In this document: positions 45,794-57,783 of the stretch, one piece after another
How the letters are laid out: each line of letters begins with the position of its first letter
Numbering within the stretch: position 1 is the first letter of the stretch
Assembly: GCA_029582265.1 (NCBI GenBank)
Contig: CM055837.1
Coordinates: 4,387,148 to 4,451,147, forward strand
DNA length: 64,000 nucleotides
Source: Zoroaster sp. YZ-2022
Taxonomy: Eukaryota > Echinodermata > Asteroidea > Forcipulatida > Zoroasteridae
Direction: 5' to 3'
Position numbers and translations under genes: made by a program
Notes under the pieces: model-generated
The model's database searches: none
Told to the model about the DNA's origin: nothing
What the model saw: the letters and a program-made list of their open reading frames with translations, nothing else

Positions 45794-47897
45794 TGATACC
45801 TCTGCTGAAAAGAATGTATATTGTGTACAGTATTATATTCAGTTATATGTTTGGTTAATCTTGTCTTATTGCTAGTTCAGGGCTTCTTTCATGATCACAA
45901 AGGGACCACATTCACTTTTGTTTCCTAATTTTGACGGAGCTAGGTTTTGATGGAGGGCCGGGTCCAATACTACAGCTTATGTAATAAGTGTTTTTAAATT
46001 TCCCAGGTCATACAATCTTCTAACTTATTCACAGAATAAACAATAGGTTTTGCTGTCATTGTATGTAAAAATAACATAATATTGTTCTGTTAACCACGGT
46101 GGTCGTGGTTAAGATCGAGGCCTGTATGCTCATGTAGATCCTCCATCTTATCACAAATTCTAGCTTTTTACATGCATGCACATGAACCTTGGTGTGTTGG
46201 GGGACATTTGTGAATCCCATGCTGACATGACTGATCACGGCGATTTTAACATCGTTGCAAGTTTCTGGAGGAGGTCTCGATCTCTGTTATAAAAAATGAG
46301 GGTCCGTGGTAATTACATAACAAGGATAGCTTTTACACGACTGGGATTTGCTTCTTTTTTTTTTTTACATGGATACGATTAATCCTCAAGGTCCTTTGTT
46401 AAAAAGGACTCATGTGAGACAGTAAAGTTAACACATTGGATGCTATGATGTTCATTATAATTTTGTAGTTCTGTTCATAAATGATTTGAAGAACCCCTGA
46501 ACCAGCTGTGTTTAGTGTAAAAAAAAAAATTCAAACATTTGTAGTCTAGCCGGTTACTTAATCCTTATTTTTGGTATGGAAAATTATAATTGCTATATAT
46601 TTTTGTATTATTATTGCATGACATTGTGCTGTTTTGTGCAGTATATTATACTGTATGTAAACCATGCAGGTCGTATTGTCAAAGCTTATATTTTCAATGT
46701 TTAAAATGTCAAATTTTGTGCATGATTTTACCAATAAGAGGGATAATAATTGACAGTTATCCCAAACAAATATATTAACCAACAAACAAATCAAAATAAT
46801 TGCTATTGGACCGGTAGAGTTTCGGTTTTTATTTTATGTCATCAATAGTAAAAACTACAGAATCAAATACACAGTATATATTATTACAAACTACCTGTAT
46901 TTGTGTTTGTAATAATGTCAAATGTCATTTCTGATTCCCTGCGCTTGAAAAGTAATTTTGTTTCAAGCTATTGTGTCAAAAACAGTGCCTGGTTAATGTG
47001 TAAATAGAATAATAAGAAGTCTTCATCTTGAATTGTATTCAGATAATTAATATAATATGCGCATAATTTTAAAACCAAATTAATTTTTCTCAATGGAATA
47101 CCATTTGTGTGTGCTTCATGTTCTAAGCCTTTAATGAGATAATACACATGAAATTTAGAGGTTTTTTTTAAATTATGCTAAGCATCAAATGTTACTCAGC
47201 AGATTTGATAGGTTACCACCTAAGTCTTACCCCTCCCCCTCCCCAATGCAACATAAGTTGTTATAAACAGATTTTGTTTTGCTTTGGCATATATGGATAT
47301 ATGTGTCCAATATTATTTTATCTCAAGATTTTTATTGACAACAATATCCTAATGTTCAATTAAATATATTATAAGGATACATGTTGTCTGACTCGGTGTT
47401 CAACATCAAAATAGTATTCAGAAAGTGATTTGTTTCACATCGTATTCATTGATTAGTATGAATGATGATCACTTTTTTTTTTATTAAACCAAAATAGGAA
47501 TGAAACTATTAACTGCTTAGCGATTTGTTAAGCAGAATTATTTTGTGTAGTATACATATATTTTTATTTAACAGGCCAAACAAGAACATGTCTGTTTTAC
47601 ATAAATTGGTTCCATAGCTCAACACTAGTAGATTATTGCATTTGCAGCATTTCATCTCAAAACATTTATATTGATAATTATATCATTTTTCCCAATTGTT
47701 TTTTTTTTCAATTAAGCATACTTGCTGATACTTCTTATATTTGCGATTAACCTTGACTAATATCTTCATAATCATATGCTTATGTAATCATTAACTGTCT
47801 TTTTTGTTTTAAGTTATATCTATTGACAATTTGCATAGAGTATACAATTTCTTTACAGGTTTTATCTAATGCTTGCATAGATGTTGTTGTATTATGT
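45794..47897. other. AT-rich non-coding stretch
   Basis: About 2.1 kb without recognisable genes or repeat families. Confidence 0.5.
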
Positions 47898-48123
47898 ATA
47901 AAGGGACAAAATTATTGTCACAATCAACAGGGCATGGAATCGGAGTGGCTCGTTTTAGCTTAACTCAGTGACTGAAACTAATACCCCACATGATTAGGTC
48001 ATATTACCGTTGCTGCTGCATAAATGAGCCAGTAATTTTCAGTCACTGTGTTCATCTTAAACTAGGACGCCGATTCCATGCGCTGTTGAAAGTCTGCTGT
48101 GATCGGGACGATATTGACCCTTT
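47898..48123. mobile_element. GGGACAATATCGTCACG-family MITE, copy 2
   Basis: The ends are TAAAGGGACAAAATTATTGT and CGGGACGATATTGACCCTTT; the arms contain GGGCATGGAATCGG and TCAGTGACTGAAA with its complement. Confidence 0.85.
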
Positions 48124-49834
48124 AACTATAAAGAGCAAAAAAGAGTGTCCTAGGTGATTATCTGATCCTTAATTTCTCTGCTTAGTGTTACTCTTGTCGG
48201 AAGCCATAACCAATGTTTGTATTACTTGTTGCATTTCAAACACACTATATATTTAATTATTGGCTTGTCATGAATATGCATTTATGCTAAGGTATATGTC
48301 CCCAATGGTGCTTTGTGTAATAAAATAAGCCTTCTGTATCATTAGTGCCTGTAGAATGTGTAAGATTCAGAATTATTCCAAATACCCCAAAGTTATTTTA
48401 AAATGTATCTACACAGGGGTAAATTGTATATTATACCATAACAATAGGGTCTGTTTTATTATTAAGAAATTCTCACAAATAAATTTGTAAAATATCAACA
48501 CTTTTAAATAAATAAGCAGGGCTGTGAAATTATTATTTTTACACAAAAATACTTTTAAACATTTCTAAATTGTATACAAAACTACATTTTCCACCAAATT
48601 GATAAAGTACCCATTTTGAAATTGTACACTTGTGTGCTGTACATTTTCGTCTATTTCTATTTTTTTAAAGCTGTGAGCTTTTTTCATTGGGCAGCCATCT
48701 TGGTTTTTTAATACACAAGTCTATGAGACTCAAAATGAGGTTTGTGTCCAAAATAGACTGGTGCCTTTCAAAACAAAATTACACTTTATGTTGTTATTGG
48801 CAATCAGGGAAACTAGACATAAATGTATGCAATAATGGTTCACATTTCTAATGTAAAATCTATCTGTAATTACAGAATTTTAATTCCTCCTCCGATTGTC
48901 CATCAGAGTTTACAAATTGGTTGAAGTCCTGGGTGAAAGTCACAGAAAATCATTTAGCAGATATTGAATATTGTTCGGATTAGAAAAAAAATGTTCAGCG
49001 AAAAAGTATTGGGAAACCTCAGGCATGTATACGGTTCATCTTAAGGGTAGCCAGGCTTATGAGCTGAGATTGCATTGGGATCAGCGTTGATTCCTTAGGG
49101 AAAAGGTGTCAATCGTTTCTCATCATATGGGAAAAATACCTTGCATCTACGCTAGTGTTTGAAAATTGTCGTTGTCACCCAAGTGTTTCCCGATTGGGTC
49201 ATAATACTATCCTCATTGGGCGAGTAGGGACCCAATCAAGATAAAAAAATATATCCCAATCAGGATAGTATAGTTGACATCCGTGAGGTTGTGTTACCTG
49301 CCTGATCAGTCGAGTGTAAATTTCCCTGGCGCCAGAAGAACAATTGCATTTTATGGTTTATCAATTTGGTGGAAAATTGTGAAAAGCGTGATTTTTCTGG
49401 GTCATTTCATCTAGTATTTGATTACTATATCCATTGTAAGGTTAACAATAACATTCATTGTAAGGTTAACAATAACATTGTATCGGCATTGTAACTGATC
49501 ATCTGTTTTAATAAACACCTGCTAAAAACACTCGCCATTTTCCTGCTTAGATAATTTTCTAAGCAAAATGATTCACGCTGAGCAGTTTCAGTTGAACTGT
49601 TACTTGTTAAAATGACTTTTTTGTCAAATGCTTGTAAACTGTGCAGGAATTCATTAAACTGTTGACAAATAAATTGGAACATTTCGTTGTTTCATTTCAT
49701 TTGAGATGTGCGTTGACGCGACAATGGTTGGATTTTGGGGGTTCTGAAACAGAAGCAAAGCCTTTCTGTAAAATAGTGATTCACGGCTGTTGGGTGTCTT
49801 TTAAGGAAGTATTTTTAGTCTACAAAAAGGCCTA
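48124..49834. other. Non-coding stretch with minor repeats
   Basis: It contains the second copy of the 38990 repeat (48690-48830) and a hairpin around ATACTATCCTCATTGGG (49206-49275). No gene is visible. Confidence 0.5.
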
Positions 49835-49842
49835 CATGGTGC

Positions 49843-50221
49843 TAGGTCTGTGCCGGGTATCCGGGTATCCGGATACCCGACCGAAATGGTCATTACCCGG
49901 TTCCATTTTTCGGTTCCAATTACCCGTAAACGACTTTTTAAAATTCGGACTTAACATTTGAGCGGTGCGAACAGGAATCTGTGACTCTTGAACAATGTAC
50001 TTGTACAGACAATTATCTTTAAATTCAAGAGATTACACTCCAATAAAGAAAAGAGCGATAGTATGGTATCCTCTGTATTATAAAAGTAAATTTGTTACCA
50101 TTTACAGTACATGTATTTGTACACCACCGGAGGCATGTTTTCAACAAAAATGAAAACGGGTATCCGAAGTTTCCTGATTTCGGGTATCCGGTTCCAAAAA
50201 TATCCCAAACGCACAGCCCTA
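49843..50221. mobile_element. 379-bp hAT-like MITE with 8-bp target duplication
   Basis: The ends TAGGTCTGTGC and GCACAGCCCTA are flanked on both sides by CATGGTGC (49835-49842 and 50222-50229). The interior carries CGGGTATCCGG repeats. The 8-bp duplication and TAG-GGCTGTGC type ends fit hAT. Confidence 0.88.
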
Positions 50222-50704
50222 CATGGTGCCGGGGGTGAGTACGCAATGGCAAATCTCTAACTACAGAATGAATCCTCCAGGATCTGCCAATGCAAGTGTA
50301 GTGGTGTGTAAAGTATAGCCAGGATTTCATAGGGGAGGGGGTGGTCAACGAATTCCTTTGTTGAATTTACCGACTGACATTTTATGGGGTTATGAATCGA
50401 CAAAATCGCAAATATACGACATTCCTCCTCGTAGACCTAATATCACTTATCAGCAAGTGGTGATTTCCTGGGGGGGCTCTTGATTATACGATACCGGGCC
50501 TAATAATAAATTACATAATTATGTCAGTTACGTCAGATAAATTGTCCAATGGATATTTAACAGCAAATTCAATGAAATATATTGTTCAGATAAGCTGCGT
50601 CGAATCATGTACATGTTCAATACCTCCATGGTGAGCCCCGCCCCGGCCTCTGCGCAGCGCAGGCGCCTATGTTGGTCACCCAAGTGCCCGCGATCAACGT
50701 GAGT

Positions 50705-50784
50705 TGCTCTTTCCTTGAGCGCCCAGCAGGGTGGATATGTGCGCGATAAAATATAAAAAAATCTTTATTATTATTATTATTAAT
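50705..50784 (+). mobile_element. SINE/LINE 3' end (second ATT-tail family)
   Basis: TTGAGCGCCCAGCAGGGTGG, then TATGTGCGCG and (TTA)n. Confidence 0.8.
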
Positions 50785-51300
50785 CCATAAAAAATACCAA
50801 TAATTATAAACACCCAGACAAAGCTACACTAATGACGTCACCGCTCTCATAACCCAAGTGGACAATAGAATCACGCATAGCCATTGTTCGGTCACAATAA
50901 CGAACAGCTGACTGACTGCATGGCCTCGGCCTCACCATCTGATGTTTTCCAGTGCTGCTAACCTTTTGACTGTGCGTCCGTGAACTGACTATATGAATAA
51001 ACAGTTTGTGTTGTGTGCACAATTTGATTTTTCTTTGTGACCACTGATAAATATTTGTACATTTTTCAGGCCAAGACAGCGTGAATTTGTGGGGGCAAAA
51101 TGTCTGCATAATTGTACATAACTACAATTGAGAGTTTACATGCAATAGTTTGACAGGAGATCGGTTGTTATATCTCTATGGTTATACATAACCACATCGA
51201 GCCGGCTCTGTGCATGACTGTGTCTGCGGTATTGCATCACCGTAACACGTGCTTACATTATGCATGAGTATGTTAAAAGAAAATCAGCTGTTCTGTCAGC
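50785..51300. other. Non-coding stretch
   Basis: No supported feature. Confidence 0.4.
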
Positions 51301-52521
51301 AGAGAGAAGGCGCAGGTGAAATCGAATAATCTCAATATTTTAGCGAATTTATCCCGTTCGTAATTTCAAGGCCTGCCTTCAGAGGAATCATTTCTCTTCA
51401 GCGTGCAACGGTTGGAGAATTACTATAGACAAATTTGGTGAATTTAATTGGTCTAACTTCAGTATCGAAGCATCGAATTGCCGCACCCGCTGTGTGGCGG
51501 GGTTTCTTGGCGGGCAAAACCACGACTCACAGAAGGAGTTCTCTTTTAACTGGCCCGGTGAGTGAGCGAGCCGCAGCGAACTGTCTCGTCTCCCTTACCG
51601 TCATGGGTGAACTTTGGTCCATGTCATAAACCTAGGATTTAGGTCCACGACTGATGGTTTAAACTTGGGATGTCACCGGGCTGTTAGAGTACAGTTATCT
51701 TCCTGCCTGGTTTGTTATCACAACCTAACAATAACTGTATTTGTTTGAAGTAGGCTGGACTCTAGACTTCGCGTGCAGAGGCTCGATAGAGTCGGCTTCA
51801 GCAAATAACGGGTTTTGACAATCAGTTGGTTGTCAGAGTCTAATGATGGGTTTTTGGGTCAGCTTAATCTCACAATTTGATTGAACCATTGAACTTAACT
51901 TGTGGGTCTGTCAACACTCCAGCTTGTTGGAGTATCTTCCAGAATATAGTGGGGGCACACACACGGCCTACGATACATTCAGTGCCATTTTCATGAACGA
52001 TCGGTGAGTTGTCCTGAAGATTGCCAGCATGAATTATTCTGATGTGCTTTAAAGCTTCATCCCCCATCCGACTGAGTTCGTCTGCTATCTTCAGCTGACA
52101 GCCACGTGTACGGCATGCATGGATGTTGAAATTACAAGCCATGGTGTGATAATGTGGTTCCTTATCGTGTGTCATAATTATTACGCAATCTTCAGCTGAT
52201 CAGTAGTTCGACACAACTAAGGTCATGAAGGACTTACGTTCACCGTGCTTTCACAAACTGCTGAAATTTTCACGGTCTTTCCATTTCATGCAAGATTGAA
52301 CCAAATAATGAAGCTCAGGTTTGTGTCGATACCCTTCCAAACTCGCATTATTTAACGTGGTAGGAGTTTGTCGTCAAGGATTTAATCTGTTCATTGGAAG
52401 TCTTCCAGTTTATTCATTCACCCTTGTGCTCAACTTGGGATTAAGTTGAAGTCAATTCCCGTTTGGACCAAGAAGCTGAGGACTAATCCTTAAGGACTAA
52501 TCCTTAAATTTACAAGTCAAC
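51301..52521 (+). promoter_or_regulatory. Upstream / 5' untranslated region of the transporter gene
   Basis: This region is less AT-rich than its surroundings and precedes the transporter start codon. An in-frame TAA at 52492 and a favourable context (CAACATGG) support the start. No core promoter motif is certain. At 52235-52280 short TTCACCGTG/TTCACGG words recall the motif-dense element near 4.2 kb. Confidence 0.35.
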
Positions 52522-52759
52522 ATGGCTATTGGTAAGCGGAGATCGAGAGTGAACAGCGGTGACATGGAGGTGGACATGGACAAACTGAAGAGGCGTCGAG
52601 CCAGCGCATTCATCATCCCAATGGACGGGGGCTGGGGTTGGGTTGTCTGCCTAGCCTCGCTTTGGACAAACGGTACTATCTTCGGTATTATCAACTCGTT
52701 TGGTGTCATGTTTCAACAGATCAATACAGAGATTGCAGGAGCAAACAACTTCAAAACAT
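52522..52759 (+). CDS. Monocarboxylate-transporter-like protein (SLC16), first coding exon
   Basis: It encodes a basic cytosolic N-terminus and then PMDGGWGWVVCLASLW ... NSFGVMFQQINTE. [D/E]G(G/S)(W/F)GW at the start of the first membrane helix is the hallmark of SLC16 proton-linked monocarboxylate transporters of the plasma membrane. The donor ACAT|GTAAGT at 52760 ends the exon in phase 1 after 79 codons. Later exons (11 further helices) were not recognised in the remaining 11 kb, so the intron is very long or the gene is broken. Substrate cannot be inferred. Confidence 0.85.
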
Positions 52760-53282
52760 GTAAGTCAATTTATGTTTTCTTTTCATCGAAAAATCCGTCT
52801 CTTTTATTCCATGAAATGTCAAAATGAAATGAAGATGATTGGGAGTAGAATGCAGGGCCCAATTTTTTCCCTTTTCTGAAATTGACCTGAGAACTGCAGT
52901 TGTGTATTTTTTAAGTCAGATTACGAAAATTTATAAGAAGTAACTATCGGTGTGGCCCTGCATTCTATAGTTGTACCGATGATTGTTTTTAAAATAAATT
53001 ATGGATTAATGCTTTTTCCCATTTAGTATGAGAACTCATTAACTAATGGTCTAAATGTTCCACAGGCATAAATATGGGGGATTCGTTAAGGCATCCCTGC
53101 CTAACATTTCCATGTCCTAATAGATTTGCATAAACCATAGAGAAAGGATCCTTTCTCTATGCATAAACGGAAATCACATACCAACGGAAATTAAGAGCTC
53201 GGGGTTGACCTTCCCCTTCGTATTGACAAGACCACAACATATTTGACCATTTGCCCCATTGGCCAGAATTAACCTTTGTCAA
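52760..53282 (+). other. Start of the transporter intron
   Basis: Non-coding. At 53136-53161 there is a perfect 26-base palindrome flanked by the 8-base direct repeat GCATAAAC. Confidence 0.5.
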
Positions 53283-53506
53283 TTGGGTCAATATCGTCAC
53301 GATGAACAGGGCATGGTATCGGAGTACTAGCTGTAGATTAACTCAGTGACTGAAAATAATACCCCCACATGATAAGGTCATATTACCGTTGCTGGTGTAT
53401 AAATGAGCATGAAATTTCAGTCACTGTGTGTTCTTCTTATGGCACCGATTCCATGCACTGTTGAACTTGAAAATTATGCTCTGATCGTGACGATACCGTC
53501 CCTTTA
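53283..53506. mobile_element. GGGACAATATCGTCACG-family MITE, copy 3
   Basis: It runs from GGGTCAATATCGTCACGATG to ATCGTGACGATACCGTCCCT, with the same internal TCAGTGACTGAAA/TTTCAGTCACTG arms as copy 2. Confidence 0.85.
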
Positions 53507-53579
53507 GGCATATTCACTTAATCTTTATCCATACCCCGACCAACTATTTTAGGCAATAACTTCTTTGAAAGTAATTTAG

Positions 53580-53715
53580 AGTCGTTTTGATGGAGTCGAT
53601 CGGGTCGAGTTGTATCCTCCAGTTCTGATTACTAGTCAATTGATAATTTCACATGGTGTCACCGCAAACAGTCATTACTTATCCTTTTCTCCATGCAAAG
53701 CTACAAATATTACTT
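53580..53715. repeat. GGTGACACCAT-family fragment
   Basis: ACATGGTGTCACCGCAAAC followed by ACTTATCC and CATGCAAAGCTACAA, a half-element. Confidence 0.75.
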
Positions 53716-54129
53716 GGAAGTAATTTACTTCTACGAAAAGTGCACAAATATAACCAAAAGGACTGGAGAAAATGTTATGGTTTGCAGGACTCAAACTGAA
53801 TGTTATCTTTATTAAAGGAAATGAGAGCTCAGGAAAGAAATTTCCGTTCACGTGAACCATGGTGGTAGAATTCGGACTGACACTTTTGTGAAATTTAGAG
53901 TAAACTGTCAAAAGTTAACACAGCAATCCTGCATGTCAGGGGTTTATCGGCGCTGCTGTGAACTTGAAAAACAAATAGGCTCAAGCAGCGATGCCAAGGT
54001 TCAGAGGCGTGAGATAATTTTAAAGGGGGAAGGGCGTGAAAGGCATGCATTTTTGTTGCATAGTGTGTGATAGTTATGTGAAATGCGTGACATGAGGCTC
54101 AGTGCGTGAGAGCGTGATAATAGCGCGTG

Positions 54130-54375
54130 ATAATTCGTCCCTAATTTGCCATAGTGACCAATCAATTTTAAGTTTTCCCGCCCATTAGTACATTCAGGAA
54201 GAGACCTACCATTGTATCTAATCCACATGCATGTGTTTTGGAGATAGAGCATGCATTCAAATGACGAATGCTCTAACTGGCTATTTTTGTAATTTGGCAA
54301 AGTGACAATACCGCATTGGTCACTATGCCAACTTAATTCGGGATTGGTCACTATGGCAAATTAGGGACGAATTAT
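54130..54375. mobile_element. MITE with 34-base perfect terminal inverted repeats
   Basis: The ends start ATAATTCGTCCCTAATTTGC and match in inverted orientation for 34 bases without mismatch. Part of the terminus (ATTGGTCACTATGCCAA) is repeated just inside the right end. The flanks are both rich in GCGTGA. Confidence 0.88.
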
Positions 54376-54428
54376 GCGTCACACACGTTAATGTGCGACA
54401 TTCTGCTTGTTCGGTTTCTCAGTTCAAG

Positions 54429-54463
54429 CATGGAGGAAGGAAATCTGTTTTCCTTCCTCCATG
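54429..54463. repeat. Short hairpin of two transposon ends
   Basis: CATGGAGGAAGGAAA and its complement are separated by five bases. The 9-base word GTTCAAGCA lies at 54422 and again at 54464. The arm sequence also occurs alone at 12889. Confidence 0.75.
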
Positions 54464-54677
54464 GTTCAAGCATCTCTATGGTTCAAAGCAGTCAACTTTG
54501 AACTTTGAACTTTGTGTGAACTTTTAAAAGTGAACACATCAACGCATATTTTATTTTAAATGCATCACTGTGACGTCTTATCGACATGTGATATAATGGT
54601 CTTCTTCTATTCCAACATTCGCATCACCATGGTAACGAACATCACATCTACATTTCATTGTTCTATACTGCCGTCAT

Positions 54678-54925
54678 CATGGGCGGATTCAGAAAAAAAA
54701 ATTAGGGGGAGGGCGCTGAGAATCAAGAACGATTTTTCAGTACTACAAAAATTACAATGAAATAATCAAAGGGAGAGGAAAACAAAGCACAGTGAGGGGG
54801 AAATGAGGGGAAACATGAGGGGGAATACCTTACCATTTGTATCTGATTCTGTTTTTTATTTTTTTTATTACGATTTTAGGGGGGGCTACAGCCCCCTCAG
54901 CCCCCCCCCCCCCGATCCGCCAATG
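54678..54925. mobile_element. hAT-like MITE (GGCGGAT ends)
   Basis: The left end is CATGGGCGGATTC and the right end GATCCGCCAATG. GTCAT flanks both sides (54673-54677 and 54926-54930). The interior is rich in poly-G and poly-C. Confidence 0.75.
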
Positions 54926-54990
54926 GTCATATACCTTTGAACTTCCTCAGTATTAGAAGTGAACAAACTTTACAAATAGAGAAGTGTGGG

Positions 54991-55343
54991 ACAATAATAA
55001 TAATAATAATAATGTATAGATTTATATAGCGCACGTATCCACCAACTAAGTGGCGCTCAAGGCGCATTATATTATTATCCCTGCTCATAAGGCTCATAAA
55101 TCATTCCTGAAACCATCTCAGCTCCCTGGGGAGTATACAGCTCAATTGCTGCCATTTCTAGCGCATATAGAGCAAACCATCTCTGCCTTCACAGGTACCC
55201 ATTTAACCCCTGGGTGGAGAGAAGCAATTATGGTTAAGTGTCTTGCTCAAGGACACAGGTGTCACGGCCGGGGCTCGAACCCACACTCTGCTGCTGGCAA
55301 CACCAGAACTTGAGTTCAGTGCGCTAGACCGCACGACAATCCA
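54991..55343 (-). mobile_element. SINE, minus orientation
   Basis: The same family and orientation as 43589-44052 and very similar in sequence, with a short tail. It has lost a few bases in the A-box region (GACCGCACGACAATCC). Confidence 0.93.
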
Positions 55344-55801
55344 CATGACATTATAGTTTTATAGTCTGTACAATGGATGAAAACCATTACCGGGTTGGAG
55401 TACCACATAAATCATTTGTACTGATAGCTTCGGATATGTTCTACGGATATGTCTTAGCAAACTTACCATTATATGGAAATAACAGAAACTAGGCGATAAA
55501 GGCACTTGATACAAATTAGTTATAGCTTTGCGTGTTAACCAATACGCTAAATAATCGGTTGATCCAGAGGGCATCTAAACTCCTCAAAAAAAGTTCGGAA
55601 ACTCAAGTTTGACTGACGATTTCTCTCTTGTTACCAACTCATTTTCCTTGCATTTTGTATCATTGGAAAGCCCTGTTATTCCTCTTTACAATTGATGTGT
55701 CATTTGTTATGATTACGCAATTGGGGGATGTGCAGCACAGCTGAATATGGGGGTGGGTGTAAAGTGAAATGTTGCAAAATGCATTGCTATTGTCAACGAA
55801 G

Positions 55802-55860
55802 CATAATAATAATAAAGATTTTTAGCGCGCACATATCCACCCTGCTGGGCGCTCAAGGCA
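55802..55860 (-). mobile_element. SINE/LINE 3' end (second family), minus
   Basis: AATAATAATAAAG, then GCGCGCACATATCCACCCTG, then CTGGGCGCTCAAGGC. Confidence 0.8.
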
Positions 55861-56439
55861 TAACTATTTACATGTATACAGAACTTCTTCATGACTTTTT
55901 TTTCATACAGGCAAAATTCAGAGGGGAAACTCGCAACGATGGTTGCGAAATGCGTTGATCTGAAACCAAATCGGTTTTGAAATTCTATACACAAAACGCA
56001 TTGGTTTAAATATTAACATCTGGGTTATTTTCATACAATAGAGACCTCATGCATATTCATTAGGTCTCTATTATATCAGCGATATTAAACAATGTGAGGA
56101 ATGCGGTTTTTATCTTCAAATTAGAAACTCATTGAGTGACGTCATTATGGTAAACCAGGTAAGGAAACCGCAAAGATAACAGAATCACAATTTTTACAAT
56201 TGATATCGTCTGAAATGCTTGCCATCCGGAATTAACAAGAAAGTTCCAACCGTTCGTCACTGTGGTGATCGTTAAATACTTGTTGTAATGTAATGTAATG
56301 TTTGCAAAATCCATAAAATCATGATTTGAGGTTGACAATATCTCATAATATTTCAAAAGAATTCATCCGAGACTTTTAAAAGGCAGTTTCTATACATATT
56401 TTGTGTTCTTCATAATTAAGTAAATATTGTTTATCCTTA
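55861..56439. other. Non-coding stretch
   Basis: Nothing supported. Confidence 0.5.
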
Positions 56440-56605
56440 AGACGATCGGAACATACTGATCGAAACGTCGAGTTGTAACCAACTGGTTCTTTTCAGAACT
56501 ATTTACTTCTCAAAAGAGAATTTTAACACTGTGATGGTGTCAGCGCAAACAGTGTTTACTTATCATTTCCACCATGCAAAGCTACAAGTCTTACTAATAG
56601 TTCTT
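56440..56605. repeat. GGTGACACCAT-family half-element
   Basis: GATCGGAACATACTGATCGA, GAAACGTCGAGTTGTAACC, GTTCTTTTCAGAAC and GATGGTGTCAGCGC occur in the order of the right half of 13073-13264. Confidence 0.8.
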
Positions 56606-56980
56606 CATATAGTTATAATGCATTGACCTTTTTGGCCTGCTTTTACGAAAAGTGAATTCTTGTTATAAAAACAGCGTAATACACACTATGTTAAAATGTA
56701 TGTAATTACATCTATACGTTGTACGAATCAATTGAAATAATTATGTGAAAGTGGAAGCTTATTTCGATGTTGTCGTTAAAGAGAAAAAAGTAAAAATGCA
56801 TCCAGATGTTTAATATCCAGTTTAATGTTGATATGTTTTCTCAAAAAACAGTCATGAATTGTCAGATGGAATAACTTCTTTTCTGGTGTTCGGTACCTTA
56901 AAACTTTCTTTTGTGTTATTGTTTCGTTTGTTATTATCCTATGGGATAATTATATTGTTCACTGATCTCAAAGAAGTCTG

Positions 56981-57178
<198 letters not shown>

Positions 57179-57238
57179 CCACCCTGCTGGGCGCTCAAGG
57201 CGCGGAAACAAAGATAAAACATGAATACAAACAATATA

Positions 57239-57450
57239 TACTGAACAAAATTATAAACGCCCCATGTGGCACTTTGAAACTTTTATTAGCCTTAGAGGTT
57301 GCAAAATCATACAAAATTCATTTTGTTGTTCAATATGCTACAGATTACTGTCCGTTAGAACACGATAGTGGCGTCTGGCAATCATGGACATGCATGTGGA
57401 CACGGTGGGGGTCAGGTTGAAACATGGGGCGTTTATATTTTTGCTCAGTG
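57239..57450. mobile_element. 212-bp Tc1/mariner-like MITE
   Basis: The ends TACTGAACAAAATTATAAAC and CTCAGTG with GTTTATATTTTTG inverted share the TATAAACGCCCCATGT core; TA lies on both sides. Ends of the type CACTGAGCAAAA between TA dinucleotides are typical of Tc1/mariner. Confidence 0.8.
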
Positions 57451-57783
57451 TACAATGATAGCATAGGGAAAAATTATGTACTGAGATACATGTACCTACA
57501 ATGCACTTACAAATATACATCATCATATACAAAAAAGGTAAACAATTCAGCGAAAACAAACATTGGAGTTATTTGTTTGATAATAAGCCTATCTCATTTT
57601 CAATTTTTGGGTATTTACCAACGGCTCGGCAAAGAAGAATTTGCATATAGCGACATTAAGCCAATACCAATTACCATGCACTGATAGCCTTGAATAATGC
57701 ATATAACTGGCATGATATTATCCGGATGAACAGAGATAAAGCCCATGTTAAAACGCTTATCAAGTTCTTTTACTGCCAGGCCA

